Shown piece after piece: positions 49,588 through 60,272 of a DNA stretch of 64,000 nucleotides. The translations under genes were made by a program, and so were the position numbers. This DNA is from Cycas panzhihuaensis (taxonomy: Eukaryota > Cycadophyta), in NCBI GenBank assembly GCA_023213395.1, contig CM041465.1, forward strand, positions 212,481,741 to 212,545,740, written 5' to 3'. The notes below the pieces were generated by a model, which saw nothing but the letters and a program-made list of their open reading frames with translations, did not search any database and was not told the origin of the DNA. The stretch's first letter is position 1. Each line of letters opens with the position of its first letter.

Positions 49588-49940
49588 CCGAAATGAGCCT
49601 AAACTACCATCTTAAATTGTCCCCATTTCTCCCAACCATAGGTTGAATGGCAATTTAACGTGTCTTCTTCATCTCCTCCTGGTTCCTCTCGTGGAACCTG
49701 TGTTCCCATTTCCTTTGGGACTTTTGTCCTCCTATTTGGGCATCCCCCAACTAGGACGACACTCGGAAATGAGCCTAAACTACCATCTTAGGTTGTTCCT
49801 ATCCTTCCCAACCATGGGTAGAATGGCAATTTAAGATGGATTCTCACTTTTCCTTCTAGTTCCTACCACGGAACCTGCATTCCTATTTCCTCTCGGGAAC
49901 TTTTGTCTTCCTATTTGGGCATCCCCCAATTAGGATGACA
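49588..49940 (+). repeat. Two-copy tandem duplication, period 176 bp
   Basis: AAATGAGCCTAAACTACCAT begins at 49591 and again at 49767. Both units continue with CCCAACCAT, GAATGGCAATTTAA, GGAACCTG and TTTGGGCATCCCCCAA. It lies just after the integrase stop. Confidence 0.9.
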
Positions 49941-50375
49941 CTTTAGAGTACAGTTACTCCTCTCTCTTACATACTGTTTCCTTCGCATATTCTGTTATGC
50001 TTCTCCATGGACGTGCATATCGCTCTATTTCTAACCTCATACCTCTCTATCACCTCTACTCACGGTGGATGTGTGTGCTCCTATTAGACATATAACCATA
50101 TATGGAAGGAAATACATGCATCATATAATAAAACATTTACAACATACAAAACAAAGTATATATGCTATCTACAACACATGATATACACATTATCTCATGT
50201 CAAAATGGGGTTCCAATTACCCTGTATATATATATACATCAAAAATCATATGTTACATTATACATGTAGGAAGCTGGTGTCCTTGCAGGGGGGGTACAAT
50301 CATATGAGTCTATATACGACCCCTTGGAGGCCTGTGCTTTCCCCTGTCAAAATAACATACATGAGTACTACACTA
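49941..50375. other. Spacer in the gypsy element
   Basis: No coding text recognised. It separates the duplication from the end of the antisense gene. Confidence 0.4.
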
Positions 50376-52305
50376 CTACTGCCTCACTCCTGGGTTACCA
50401 TCTCCTGGCCTGTGTGATCCCTCTCCTAGGGACCACATCCCTCTGAGGCTCCTCTTGGGCCTCTGTGAGCTACCTGCCTCACTCCCCTCATCGTGTGGCC
50501 ATCTCAGGGTTGTCGCTGTTGTATGAGTATATGTCCTGCTCCTGCTTGACCTCGATGCCATCTGGTCCACTAGCTGATCGTATTGAGCCTCGATACGATC
50601 CCTCTCTCCCTAGAGTCCCTCCTCCATACTCTAGAATCTCTCCTCTGTTGCCCTGAGGCACTCCTCCAGTACTGCTATCCAGACCATACTCCCTAAATCT
50701 CCAACTGCTCCTCCTTGAACCTCTAGAGCCTGGACCTGTCTGCGCAGCTCATCTCGCTCGGTCCTTACCTCGTCTAGCTCTTGTTGCATTTGTCCCCTAA
50801 AAGCTATGTGCTCTTAGGACTCTACAGCCCAGATGTCTCTCGCCCTCACCAATGGGGTAAATGCCTCCATGTGTGCACTTGCTGATCTAGGTGCATCCTC
50901 TGCCTAGATGGGTGATTGTCCCTATGCATATACCTGAGGGAACATCTCCCTCACCATGGCCTCTACTAGTCTCCTAACCTCTGCAGTACCTGTCAATGTA
51001 ATATACCATGTGTCAGTGAATATCCCACTACATACCATGATCAAATTAAATCAAATATCTACATAGTTGTCAAACGACTAAGGAAATTGTTAGGCCTCAC
51101 TTACCATGGCCGCTGGCTCCTTTGCTCATGCGACATCCTCTCCTCCTGGCTCCCTGCTAGCTGCGGGTACCTCATCCTTGGGTACCTCCTCTGCCTGGGC
51201 CTCTCTCCTCGTAGGGACTAATTCAACTCTCGTCTCTTTGGATCTCCTCATGATTTGCAGCCTGCGGGCCCTAGTCACCAGCCCCCTGCTCTCCTCAACT
51301 GCCCCTGATGGGCCTACCTCTCCTCCGACAGTCCTGGATGGTCCCGCTGCTCCTCCTGCCAACCCCGATGGACCTACCTCTCCCATAGGTCATGATGGGC
51401 CAGCCCCATCTCTCCGTTGACATCATCGTCATCTAGGAGTGCTCCTGCTCTACCTGCCTCATCATCGCTATCCCACCTCACCATCCTGTATGGATCTGCT
51501 ACATAGTCCATCATGGTGAGGAGGTCCAATGATGTTGCCTCCACTAATCATTGGACGTGGGCCTGGTCCTCTGTCCCCCTCAGTCGAGTCTACCATCTGT
51601 GGATCATCAGAGCCCACTCTGCTATGGGGTGTGGTCCTCCCGCTGGTGCCACTCCCATGAAGTGATCAAAGAACCAAGACCGCAAAGATCGTGTCAGAAG
51701 AGAGTCCTCTCTTTCCTGCCACTCTAATGGTGTCAGGCTGTGTGACGAGATTCGTCGCTATCATAGTCACCCAGTCCATCCTCTCGCTAGCTTCGCAGCG
51801 GCGTACTGTATTTATCCATCCTCTGGGTATCTCTCTGTAATTCTATTTATGGGAAATCCAGAATAGAATGCACATCGTAATTAGTTTCCTCACCTGAGGA
51901 ATCCTTGACATCAGTATTGTCTGGAGGGGAACTCCTCTCTACTCCCACCTGTCAACCCCTGTAAAAAATGTGGCCGCCTCTCTATGTGCTACCTCAGTGT
52001 TAGGCAACGCTCCCAATGTCACCGGCCTCACAGTCGCCAGTACTCCCAAAATCTGCCAGATGTCTCCTAGTGTCACTGTCACATCACTTACCTGAGGCAA
52101 GTGGAACACGTGCCTCCTCTGATCCCAGTGTGACACTATGTCGACTAAGAGTCTCTGATCCGATGCAAACTGAGGTGTCTTTAAGGCCTTGTACAGGCCA
52201 CACCTCTGCAGAATCTCCTTGTCCCCCTGGGACATCATCTCAATGTAGCTCAACATAGCCATGCCAATGTTTTCGCGGTTATCTACTGCAATAACTACCT
52301 GCCAA
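50376..52305 (-). pseudogene. Antisense gene with plant mobile domain (PMD), inside the gypsy element
   Basis: The N-terminal piece (open 51939-52262, start MAMLSYIEMM) reads LQRCGLYKALKTP, QRLLVDIVSHWDQRRHVFHL and SDVTVTLGDIWQILGV, then RPVT. This is the hallmark of the PMD/aminotransferase-like family. After an in-frame TAG (51939), CAG|GTGAGG at 51893/51894 is a good splice donor, and a TTACAG acceptor at 51835 would give a 59-nt intron. Further pieces: WFFDHFMGVAPAGGPHPIAE (about 51650), a GPSG-rich segment (51126-51386) and a coiled coil, MQQELDEVRTERDELRRQV (about 50735-50790). Broken by stops. The PMD family includes proteins with roles in silencing; any role here is inference. Confidence 0.7.
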
Positions 52306-52436
52306 AGACACCAAAATCAATCAAGTCACCTCTATACCATCTATACTCCTAATTGTCTCTTAACTCTCTCTGCCTGAGATTTGGGGCCTTATGGCCCCTC
52401 TTATTCTTTTTTCTAATTTTCTACCTTCGTATTGCG

Positions 52437-52523
52437 CTAAACTTAGCGGTAACACTAAGTTTAGTACAGGTCCCACAATGATTATGGGCCCTGTAGCAAA
52501 GATCGTGGCACCGCTATCTTTGC
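52437..52523. promoter_or_regulatory. Inverted-repeat cluster upstream of the antisense gene
   Basis: Perfect 10-bp arms CTAAACTTAG (52437-52446) and CTAAGTTTAG (52455-52464) are followed by 8-bp arms GCAAAGAT (52496-52503) and ATCTTTGC (52516-52523). The words TAGCGGT and GATC(T)TTG also occur in the LTR near 40655. The position, about 170-260 bp upstream of the PMD start, suggests an operator or promoter, but this is inference. Confidence 0.5.
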
Positions 52524-52529
52524 CATGGT

Positions 52530-53460
52530 ACGAACAGTAACCCCCCTTAAAGGGGGGGTTTCTGCCTAAAAAATCAAAAAACATTCTTGTGGTGGACCCC
52601 ATGGGGCCCACCAGGACCAGGGCTCCCTAATGCCTAGGTCCTGCCTCTTCTAGGATCCAATTCAGACTCTGAGAGGCCTCCAATTGCCCATAAGGGGCAC
52701 AAAAATTACATAAAAATCTACAAAAAGTAATCAATTTCAAACTTTGGAATGGAGAGGGTTTTGTGAGATCCACTCACTGGATTTGGTCTGGCCGTCGCCA
52801 TCTCATCTCGACAATCCTGATGGCTCTCGTTGTGCTCTGATCCAACGGTTAGATTATCTCCTGCATGCCTCCGAAGTTGGGTGGTTCTCCGCTTCGTAAG
52901 GAGATGGCTCTGGTTTCTCATGAGAGCCGGTGAAAATGAATCCATTTTCCATTTGATTTCCTTATATAGGCAAGGGCGCCGACGGACACTTCCTTCGTTT
53001 TCGACCTCACGACAACCGTTGGGACTGTCCCGTTACCTCGATCGCCTTTGCCTTCTTGCCCTATCACCTATTGTGCTCTTTTGATGCCCTTTTTACCCTT
53101 TCTTGCAAAGGTATTTATGGCGCCCCATTCTTGCACTTTTTCCCAGGGCCTTTATACCTCGTTAACGTGCCACTCCCATGCATGCCTGAGTTTATACTCG
53201 TTTGGCTTATTTTACCGTCTTAGACTTGCTTTTGCAGCCCTTTTCTACTCCTGGGGTCCCCAAAGGGAATGCTCCCTCATCCGGGGGCATGTTTTGCTTC
53301 CCAAAGCAATCTTTGGTGCTCCAAGGCGTCTTTTCTCTGCCCGCTCTTAGAGGGTGATCAGACTGCTTGCTCTCATCCTTGGGTAGGCTCATTGCTAGGT
53401 CCTCCTACCCTTCATGGCCACTTTTTTTCTTGCCTTTTGAATTTTTCTTTTATTCTATCA
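52530..53460. other. GC-richer spacer of the gypsy element
   Basis: Open pieces here (52360-52611, 52718-52945, 53048-53350) overlap on both strands and match nothing I know. A promoter or first exon of the antisense gene could lie within 52300-52950. Confidence 0.35.
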
Positions 53461-53463
53461 TTG

Positions 53464-53478
53464 TTTCTTTACTGCCAG
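53464..53478 (+). other. Candidate 3' splice site before the second RNase H
   Basis: A pyrimidine-rich TTTCTTTACTGCCAG ends in AG at 53477-53478, 16 bp before the ATG at 53495. It could allow a spliced RNA to express the downstream ORF. Confidence 0.4.
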
Positions 53479-53494
53479 GATTTAGTGTTCGCTC

Positions 53495-53917
53495 ATGTCC
53501 CTCTACATATTTATCGACGGCAGAAGCCACAATAACCCTAGACCTTCTGCCGCTGCTTGGATCCTTCGTAGCCCCTCCAGACACGATTTCTTGCATTATG
53601 GGATTTTCCTCCTCAAGGCAACCAATAGCGAAGCCAAGTACACAGTTGTTATTGAAGCCCTTACCGATGCTCTCTATTTCCATCACGGACCCATCGTGTT
53701 GCTCTGTGATTCTCAGGTTGTGGTGTCCCATCTCACCCAAGTATACCAGGTGCGATGCCATCACCTGACAACCCTCGCTTCATCTGCCTGGTCTCTCTTG
53801 GCTTGCTTTTCGTCAGTTGATATCCAACACATCCCTCGGGACCTCAATGCTGAGGTAGACAGCCTTATCCGCCTCATCCTTGAGCGTCGCCTCCCTCTTC
53901 TTAGCGACTACCTTTGA
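53495..53917 (+). CDS. Second, separate RNase H (type I) of the gypsy element
   Basis: An uninterrupted 140-codon frame. It starts MSLYIFIDGRSHNNPRPSA (family I-x-DG-S-x-N-P-G-P) and continues with KATNSEAKYTVVIEALTDAL (catalytic Glu region), VLLCDSQVVVSHLTQVYQV (second Asp) and HIPRDLNAEVDSLI (final Asp). All four D-E-D-D positions are present, unlike in the pol RNase H. An in-frame TAG at 53483-53485 makes the ATG at 53495 the start. It lies about 4 kb after integrase and 375 bp before the 3' LTR. Tat-lineage elements are known to carry an extra archaeal-type RNase H; a stand-alone ORF here is consistent with that. It would degrade RNA in RNA:DNA hybrids during reverse transcription. Confidence 0.8.
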   Translation: MSLYIFIDGRSHNNPRPSAAAWILRSPSRHDFLHYGIFLLKATNSEAKYTVVIEALTDALYFHHGPIVLLCDSQVVVSHLTQVYQVRCHHLTTLASSAWSLLACFSSVDIQHIPRDLNAEVDSLIRLILERRLPLLSDYL

Positions 53918-54173
53918 GGCTTGCCTGGCCAGCTCGTGCCCGAGTCTTTGGTCACCTTTAGTCTAATGTGCTTGTTTAGTTTGTTGGGTGCCTCCTATCA
54001 CTCGTTGCACTTTGGCAATAGTGGGCATCCCCTTCATTGGCTTCCTTCACTTACAGGTCGATGTTTAGATGATGCGTAGGCAGCTCCTATATTGTCCTCG
54101 TCTTCATCTCCCTTATCCACGCGTTCTTCCACGACACTCACTGACACCCCTGGTTCATATGCTATTCATATTT

Positions 54174-54176
<3 letters not shown>

Positions 54177-54205
<29 letters not shown>
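54177..54205. repeat. (TA)n microsatellite
   Basis: About 29 bp of TA dinucleotides in the gypsy 3' region. Confidence 0.9.
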
Positions 54206-54208
<3 letters not shown>

Positions 54209-54278
54209 TGTGCTATTGATGTTTTTGGTTGTCAGCATTCGCCATCACGTCACACTTCCGAGTGGTAAGGCTCTACTA

Positions 54279-54291
54279 CCAAGGGGGCAGC
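54279..54291 (+). other. Gypsy polypurine tract
   Basis: ACCAAGGGGGCAG directly precedes the 3' LTR start at 54292. Confidence 0.7.
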
Positions 54292-56861
54292 ATTTCCTAG
54301 CTACTGAGAATGGAGTCAAGATGCATTGACTCAGGTAAGCTCAGGTATATGTTCTCACTTCTCTCTGCTCTTGCTTGACTGAGGTCATTTAGTACAGACT
54401 ATCTGACACATGCTTGCTTGCCTGCATTACCTCTTTGCTTGATCATATTGCATATGCTTATCGCACACTTTCAGCCTATGACGACTCGCAATGGAGGTAT
54501 TCTTTAGCGAATGTTACATCCCATATAGTACACAACCACCCACTTCATCTCCAAGACCCCTCAGGATGCCCCAGCTAGTCGTGTTCTCCCTTTTTACGAC
54601 ACCTTGTTCATGTTGCTGTCTCTTCCAAGTCCAATTGTATCCTTGGTTGAGACCCAATTCACTTTCCTGGCTACTTACCCATCACCTGGGTACTCCCCCA
54701 GCTGTTTCTAGCCTTCACTTGCTCTCTGTTTTGCTCCAAACCCTAGTTTTTGTTTATTTTTTAATTCCAGTTAGATCAAGAAGAACTTAGCTGATGCGCG
54801 ATCTTTGCCGCGGTACCACAAAGTTTACTGCAGGATGACTGTTTGAATTTTTTTTTTAAATCACGCGATAGTTTTCACTTTTTTCGCGGAACTGTCGCAT
54901 GGCACCCGTACATTTGAAGTACCTTGAGATCCCTAATGTTCACCTGCAGTGAGCAGGGGATAAAACAAAAAGTCTACTTCATTTTCAAGGATTCTTAGCT
55001 CATTTTTTATAAGAACTCTACAAAAATCTTCCACAGAAAACTACTGCAGAACAAGACACACAGCTACTGCTCCTTACCAGGGACCATTTCTATCTCTATT
55101 GCACATAAACAGTAAGCTCAACATCTGTTTGTAGGTCTTCAAAGCTACAAGGAGGATATACTTCAAAGTTTCCTAAAAGGACAAGCTTCAAAGGCTCTCA
55201 AGTCACAGGATCACTCTCACATTTGTCTCCTCTTCCAAACTTGCTATCATATCTTATTGAATGCTGGCTTTTTTCCTACCATTTTCTAGCAGGTTCATGC
55301 TTCTTATCTTCACAACAAGGTACCTTCATATTTTCTTTGAAATGCATGCTATTTCTTCCCATTTTTTTTGTGAGTAAATTCCTAGTTTATGTGTTTTTTT
55401 GGTTGCTATGCTTGTTTAGCACTATTTTCCTTGCCTGTGCACCATAGTGCTCCCCCATCATTCCTGCCAGCTTGCTTTTAGGTGGCTGTTGCAAAGGGGT
55501 AATATAGAGGAAGTTGGAGGGAAGAAGGCAGGGTCAGTCCCCCTTATTGCCCTTCTCCCCAAGGGTTTCGTCCCTTAGTTTCTCTCCCTTTGCACCTTCG
55601 TGCCTTCCTAAAAGTCAGGTTAGGGAATTTGGAGGTCCATTTTTAGATCTAAATTAGCATTGGCAGCCTATTGCCACACTGGTTTTAGATTTTCGTCTGT
55701 TGGTTTTGGGCATCGCATAAGCCTCAAAACCACTTCTTGCCAGTTAACAGTTTGCCACCCACCTAGTTGGATGATTTATTGTCCATAGCATCTCGTTCTT
55801 TGGGTGCCTGCATACCTTTTAGTTACCTTTTTCCTTCTCATTGTTTGTTACCCCATGTTCTTGCTGCGAGTTTGTTTTCCTTTCCCAAGGCTAAGTGGAG
55901 ACTTCATGTGGGTGAGTTAGCCATCCCGAGGCTATACTCTTGTTTTGGGTGCCATTTGCAGTAATTGTTTGTGGAAACTTCATTGAATGTTGTTTCATTA
56001 AATAATAATGCATATGCTTAGCTTAGCTTGACTCTATTTACTCTAGATTTAATATACATATTATATCTATTTCGTAGCCCCTCTTCCGAGAGGGAGAAAC
56101 CTGCTTGTTTGCTGGACAGGATCTCGCATTCATGGAGTCGCGTATGAAACAAACCCATTGTAGGTTAGCTCCATATTTGTTGCTTTTTATTATTTTTCGT
56201 TATTTGCTATTATACTTTACTTTTGCATGCATAAGGAGAGGTAAGCTAGCCCCTCTTCGGTTACTCATGGCAACCATTGCCGAGCAGTTTCACGCATACA
56301 ACGAGTGGAGCGAGAAGGAGCGGGAAGCAAAGAGATGCGTAGCACTCCATTCAGCCGCCAGTCTAGGTATTTTCCTCATCCTTGTATATTTTCTTTATAC
56401 CATTATTTTTTGTGCACGTGCTTGCATAATAAGGAACACATAGGAAACTAGAAGAGGAAAGGAACGTACATTTACTTCTTTATATATCTTTTGTTTAGCA
56501 GTCAATCTACTACATTTAGATAGTTCATTTCATGCTAGAACTACCCCACCTTGCCCCTTTGGCCAGCCTATACTTAGATAACGCATTTGATATACATTCT
56601 CATTCTCACGTTGCCTTCTCACTTCCTTGAGAAGATGCAATGTGCCAAGCTCTCTCCTCCTCTTCCTGGCCATCCGAGGGGTAGGAAGGCCTCGTCTTCT
56701 GTAACTACCTAGAAGCAACCAGGCACCTCTGTAGCTCCCAAATCCACGTTCCAGCACACAGATGCCTTGCGAGGTGAGTCCTTGCTGTTTAGCCCAACCT
56801 AGTCTTGCATAACTTGTCCTCTTACTAAACGTAGGGATACCACCCCGTGGACAGCATTTCA
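54292..56861 (+). repeat. Gypsy 3' LTR (2570 bp)
   Basis: Matches 40163-42726 along its whole length with scattered transitions and small indels. It starts CATTTCCTAG, where the 5' LTR has TGTTTCCCGG, and ends GCATTTCA. The target duplication GTTGT follows. Confidence 0.9.
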
Positions 56862-58030
56862 GTTGTCTAAGCCATATTGCTTTAATAATTACACAGACCA
56901 CTGATTTATACTCATTTTCTATGGATGACAATATTATAATGGCTTGTTTTTACTGCTCTAAGATATTGGTGAAGATCCTAAGAAGAAATAATGCTAGTTG
57001 GTTGATTTTCTTTGCTTCTTGTCACCTGCCCAATCTGAATCATAGAATCATATTAGATGAAGAGATTTTTCATTTAAAAATATTAGTTTCAATTTTGTTG
57101 TTCCTTTCAGATACCTCAAAACTATTTTTATAGTGTTCCAATGTTTTGTTCTTAAGTCGTGCATGTATCTTGATATTAGACCTACAACATATGAGATATC
57201 ATATTTGGTTACTTTGAGGTAGATGAGACTATTAATGAGTTATCTATATAGAGTGGCCTCAACACAAGGTTCCTTCTCATCTAGAATCAAGTTGTAGTTC
57301 ACTTCCATAGGAGTGGAACATGGGTTACAATCTTCCATTCAAAGTTTAGTTAGTGAGTCTTTAATATACTTGTTCTGTGAGAAAGTGATTAAATTGCTTT
57401 GCTGATTAAATTGGATTCCCAAATAGTAGTTAAGAAGCCCCAAATCAATCATCTCAAATTTGCTCTCTAGTTGATTCTTTATATCGACTATTGATTCTTC
57501 ATCATCACCTGTGAGAATCATATCATCAACATATACCACTATTATAATGATTACACCATTCTTATTTTTTATATACATACTTGAGTTTGAGCTACTTCTA
57601 TGGAAGCCATTCTTATAGAGATGGCTATCCAATTTGGCATACCATACATAGGGAGCTCGTTTTAGTCCATATAGTGCCTTTCTTAGTTTGTAGACCAAGT
57701 ACTCTTATCCCTCTTTCACGTAACGCTTAGGTTGATACATGTAGACTTCTTCTTCTATTTTGCCATTTAGGAAGACACTTTTCACGTCCAACTAGTATAT
57801 CTTCTATTTTTTTTTGCTACTAGAGCTATAACTATTCTTACTGTGTTCATTTTATCCACTGGAGAGAAATTCTCTTCATAATCTACACCTATTATTTGTG
57901 TGTAGCCTTTTGCAACTAGACTGGCTTTATATTTTTCTAGTTTTCCATTGGGCCCCTTTTTGATTTTATGGACCTATTTATAATTCATAACTGATTTGTT
58001 GGATAGCAGTTCAATCAGTTCCCAAGTCTG
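56862..58030 (-). pseudogene. Copia element K, RT and RNase H N-terminal part
   Basis: RT from 58030 downward: WELIELLSNKSV, KGYTQIIGVDYEENFSPVDK, then a 119-codon open piece (57339-57698) with KLRKALYGLKRAPYVWYAKL, the catalytic VVYVDDMILTGDDEES and DLGLLNYYLGIQF. RNase H follows at 56870-57060 with DSDWAGDKKQRKSTN, ISSIENEYKSV-like text and KAIWLRQL at the gypsy junction. It is the best preserved copia RT in the window, with the YVDD box intact, but stops occur elsewhere. Confidence 0.9.
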
Positions 58031-58406
58031 TATTGGGGTTAATGCCCCTCACCTAACACCCCCATATTTAGAGCATATGAATGCATACTTTCTCATAGTA
58101 AGTTAAGGTGGGCTTACTTTATTATATTTTGTTATTATTTTATATTTGTTTAAATTTTAGAGGTTGAGAAGGTTTCCCTTCTCCTTCCTAAATATATATC
58201 TTATGGGGTGCATAACTCTGGTGTTCTTCAACACCACCAAATATTGGAAATCAATCGTACTCTTCAAAATGGTTTAATGAAATGATGTTTTGAATATTGA
58301 TCTTTAATATGACTTGAGTTATATATGATCACTTACTTGGCTCTCTCTATCTCATTCTTTAATTCTAACATTGTATTAGAAGTTATTGGGCATCTAATTT
58401 CTAACA
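58031..58406 (+). repeat. Element H 5' LTR
   Basis: Starts TATTGGGGTTAATGCC and ends TTTCTAACA. It contains GAGAAGG/CCTTCTC arms near 58172-58189. After the TATA-like AAATATATATC comes a perfect 7-bp hairpin TGGTGTT-CTTC-AACACCA (58219-58236). Confidence 0.9.
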
Positions 58407-58418
58407 TGGTATCAGAGC
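58407..58418 (+). other. Primer binding site, element H
   Basis: TGGTATCAGAGC, an exact initiator-tRNA-Met-type site, adjacent to the LTR. Confidence 0.95.
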
Positions 58419-60206
58419 AAATCCTAGTGCATAGCTTCTAGCTCTTCATTTGCTCAACGAAAGTACATCATAAGACTGCTTGTTAGACTCCTAGTAGGAT
58501 GATCTACTCAATAAAGAAAATGGTTTGAGATTTTATTATCTTTGAAAAGATATATTATGATTCAAATTTGTCATCTTTAATATATTTGGTAATAGTTTGT
58601 TCTTCATATTTTTATATGTGTAAATATATTTTGTTATTTAGACTTCCATTGATATTGATCTGAGGAGATCTATTATGTGAAAGCCATACTTATTCATAGC
58701 TAATTTTGAGAAATATTTGGTGCTTTGTATAAAAGATTTAAAAATTTGTTACAGGTAAACTCTGGTGAAAGTAAGATTTGAAAGTAATGTTTATTGAATA
58801 TTTCATTTATTTTTGACATTATTTATTATATAGTTCTTGAGAAATATTTGATATTTTAATACTTGAGAATTATTTGATCAGTATTTCTTTAGTATTTATA
58901 GCCAAATCAAATGTATTCAGTATGGAAATAGGCTAGTTTAATTATTAATTAAATTTATTTGATAAATATCCTATTTTCCACCATTTTTTCACTATTTTTC
59001 AAGGGTTTTGTAAGGTTCCTTAACTTTGGTAGTCTATGTGACCTCCATGATGTATGAAACTTCAAAAAGTGACTACTCTTTCTGATCGTGGTTAAGTCTA
59101 CTTTGTAATAGAAGAATTTATTCATTATTTCATCCATCCTAAGTGGAGAAATCTCTCCCAGAGCGCTAAGTACTCTCTCGAGTCTATAAAAACCTTGTAG
59201 CCATCTCCTTTTCTCTCTTTATTTTTTAATATATATTTTTAAAATAAATAAATATAAGTGTTATATTTAGAGTAGCACCTTATTGAGAGCTTATTTCCTC
59301 TCTATTTCACTTATTACTGTTATTGAGATTTATCTCTTAGACGTAATGCCTTTTAAATCAAATTTCATGTAATAATTATTACATATTTTTGTCAAATAAT
59401 GAATCTACCATATATACCACAACCATAATCGTAACCTCAAGTATTGACACACTGAACTTTAGCTGCCTGCCTTTCTATTTTCTTATTTAAAACATTGAGG
59501 TAACAAGCCATCCTTATTGTGACCCCATAAATAACTTTGGTTTATTGGTATAAAATCTACCACAATAGGTTGCCACTGTCTCCATTGTCACACTGTGCAC
59601 ATAGAGATTGAACGTTCTTCTAACATAATACAATTGTTGTTACCATTAAGATGCTTTTCCTACTACAAGTTATAGATAAGAGTCTACCATTGTACCTTTA
59701 AATCCTCTGTAGTATTATCATCTTTAACAAGTGGGAATTTCATGAAAGCTAAGGTTCAAGGATCTATGTGATCTTAGGATTTTTGCGTTGAAGAGTTTAA
59801 GTCAACCAAAAAAGAGAACCTGGTGTGGTGAGCATGGATTTAAAGATAACCATCTTTATTATTCCCATGTTATAGGACAACGCTATATTTGTTTCTTAAA
59901 TGCTAAAGTAGAAGTTTGAGGGTCTGATTTTATTGGCAAAATCCTTTACAACGTATGTAGGAAATTTCTATTGTTCAATAGTTTCCTGCCTCCTCTAAAT
60001 ATCACTTTAATAACTTCTAAGAATATATAAAAATAATAAATTTTCTATGGTTCTAGACTTTATCTCCACTGTACTAACCTTGGTGACCATACTGGGGAGG
60101 GATTTGGTCACTTGTTAATCGAATTTAGATCATTTATTTTGGCATAAGAAACTTTGCTTACCTAGCCTCTATTTTTGTAAATTTTTTTCTTTTATTTTAA
60201 ATATTT

Positions 60207-60272
<66 letters not shown>

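Larger units (their letters stand above)
40163..56861 (+). mobile_element. 16.7-kb Ty3/gypsy element, Tat/Ogre-like
   Basis: Flanked by an exact 5-bp target duplication GTTGT (40158-40162, 56862-56866), with LTRs of about 2.57 kb at 40163-42726 and 54292-56861. The interior order is gag, protease, RT, RNase H, integrase (the Ty3/gypsy order), a 176-bp tandem duplication, an antisense PMD gene, a separate second RNase H, the PPT and the 3' LTR. The large size, long LTRs, extra antisense ORF and second RNase H fit the plant Tat/Ogre lineage. The element split the RNase H gene of copia K. About 20 stops make it inactive. Confidence 0.9.

Noticed and set aside
50178-50656. + strand frames in the gypsy 3' part
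   Set aside because: They are opposite to the coiled-coil end of the antisense PMD gene, which explains the region better.
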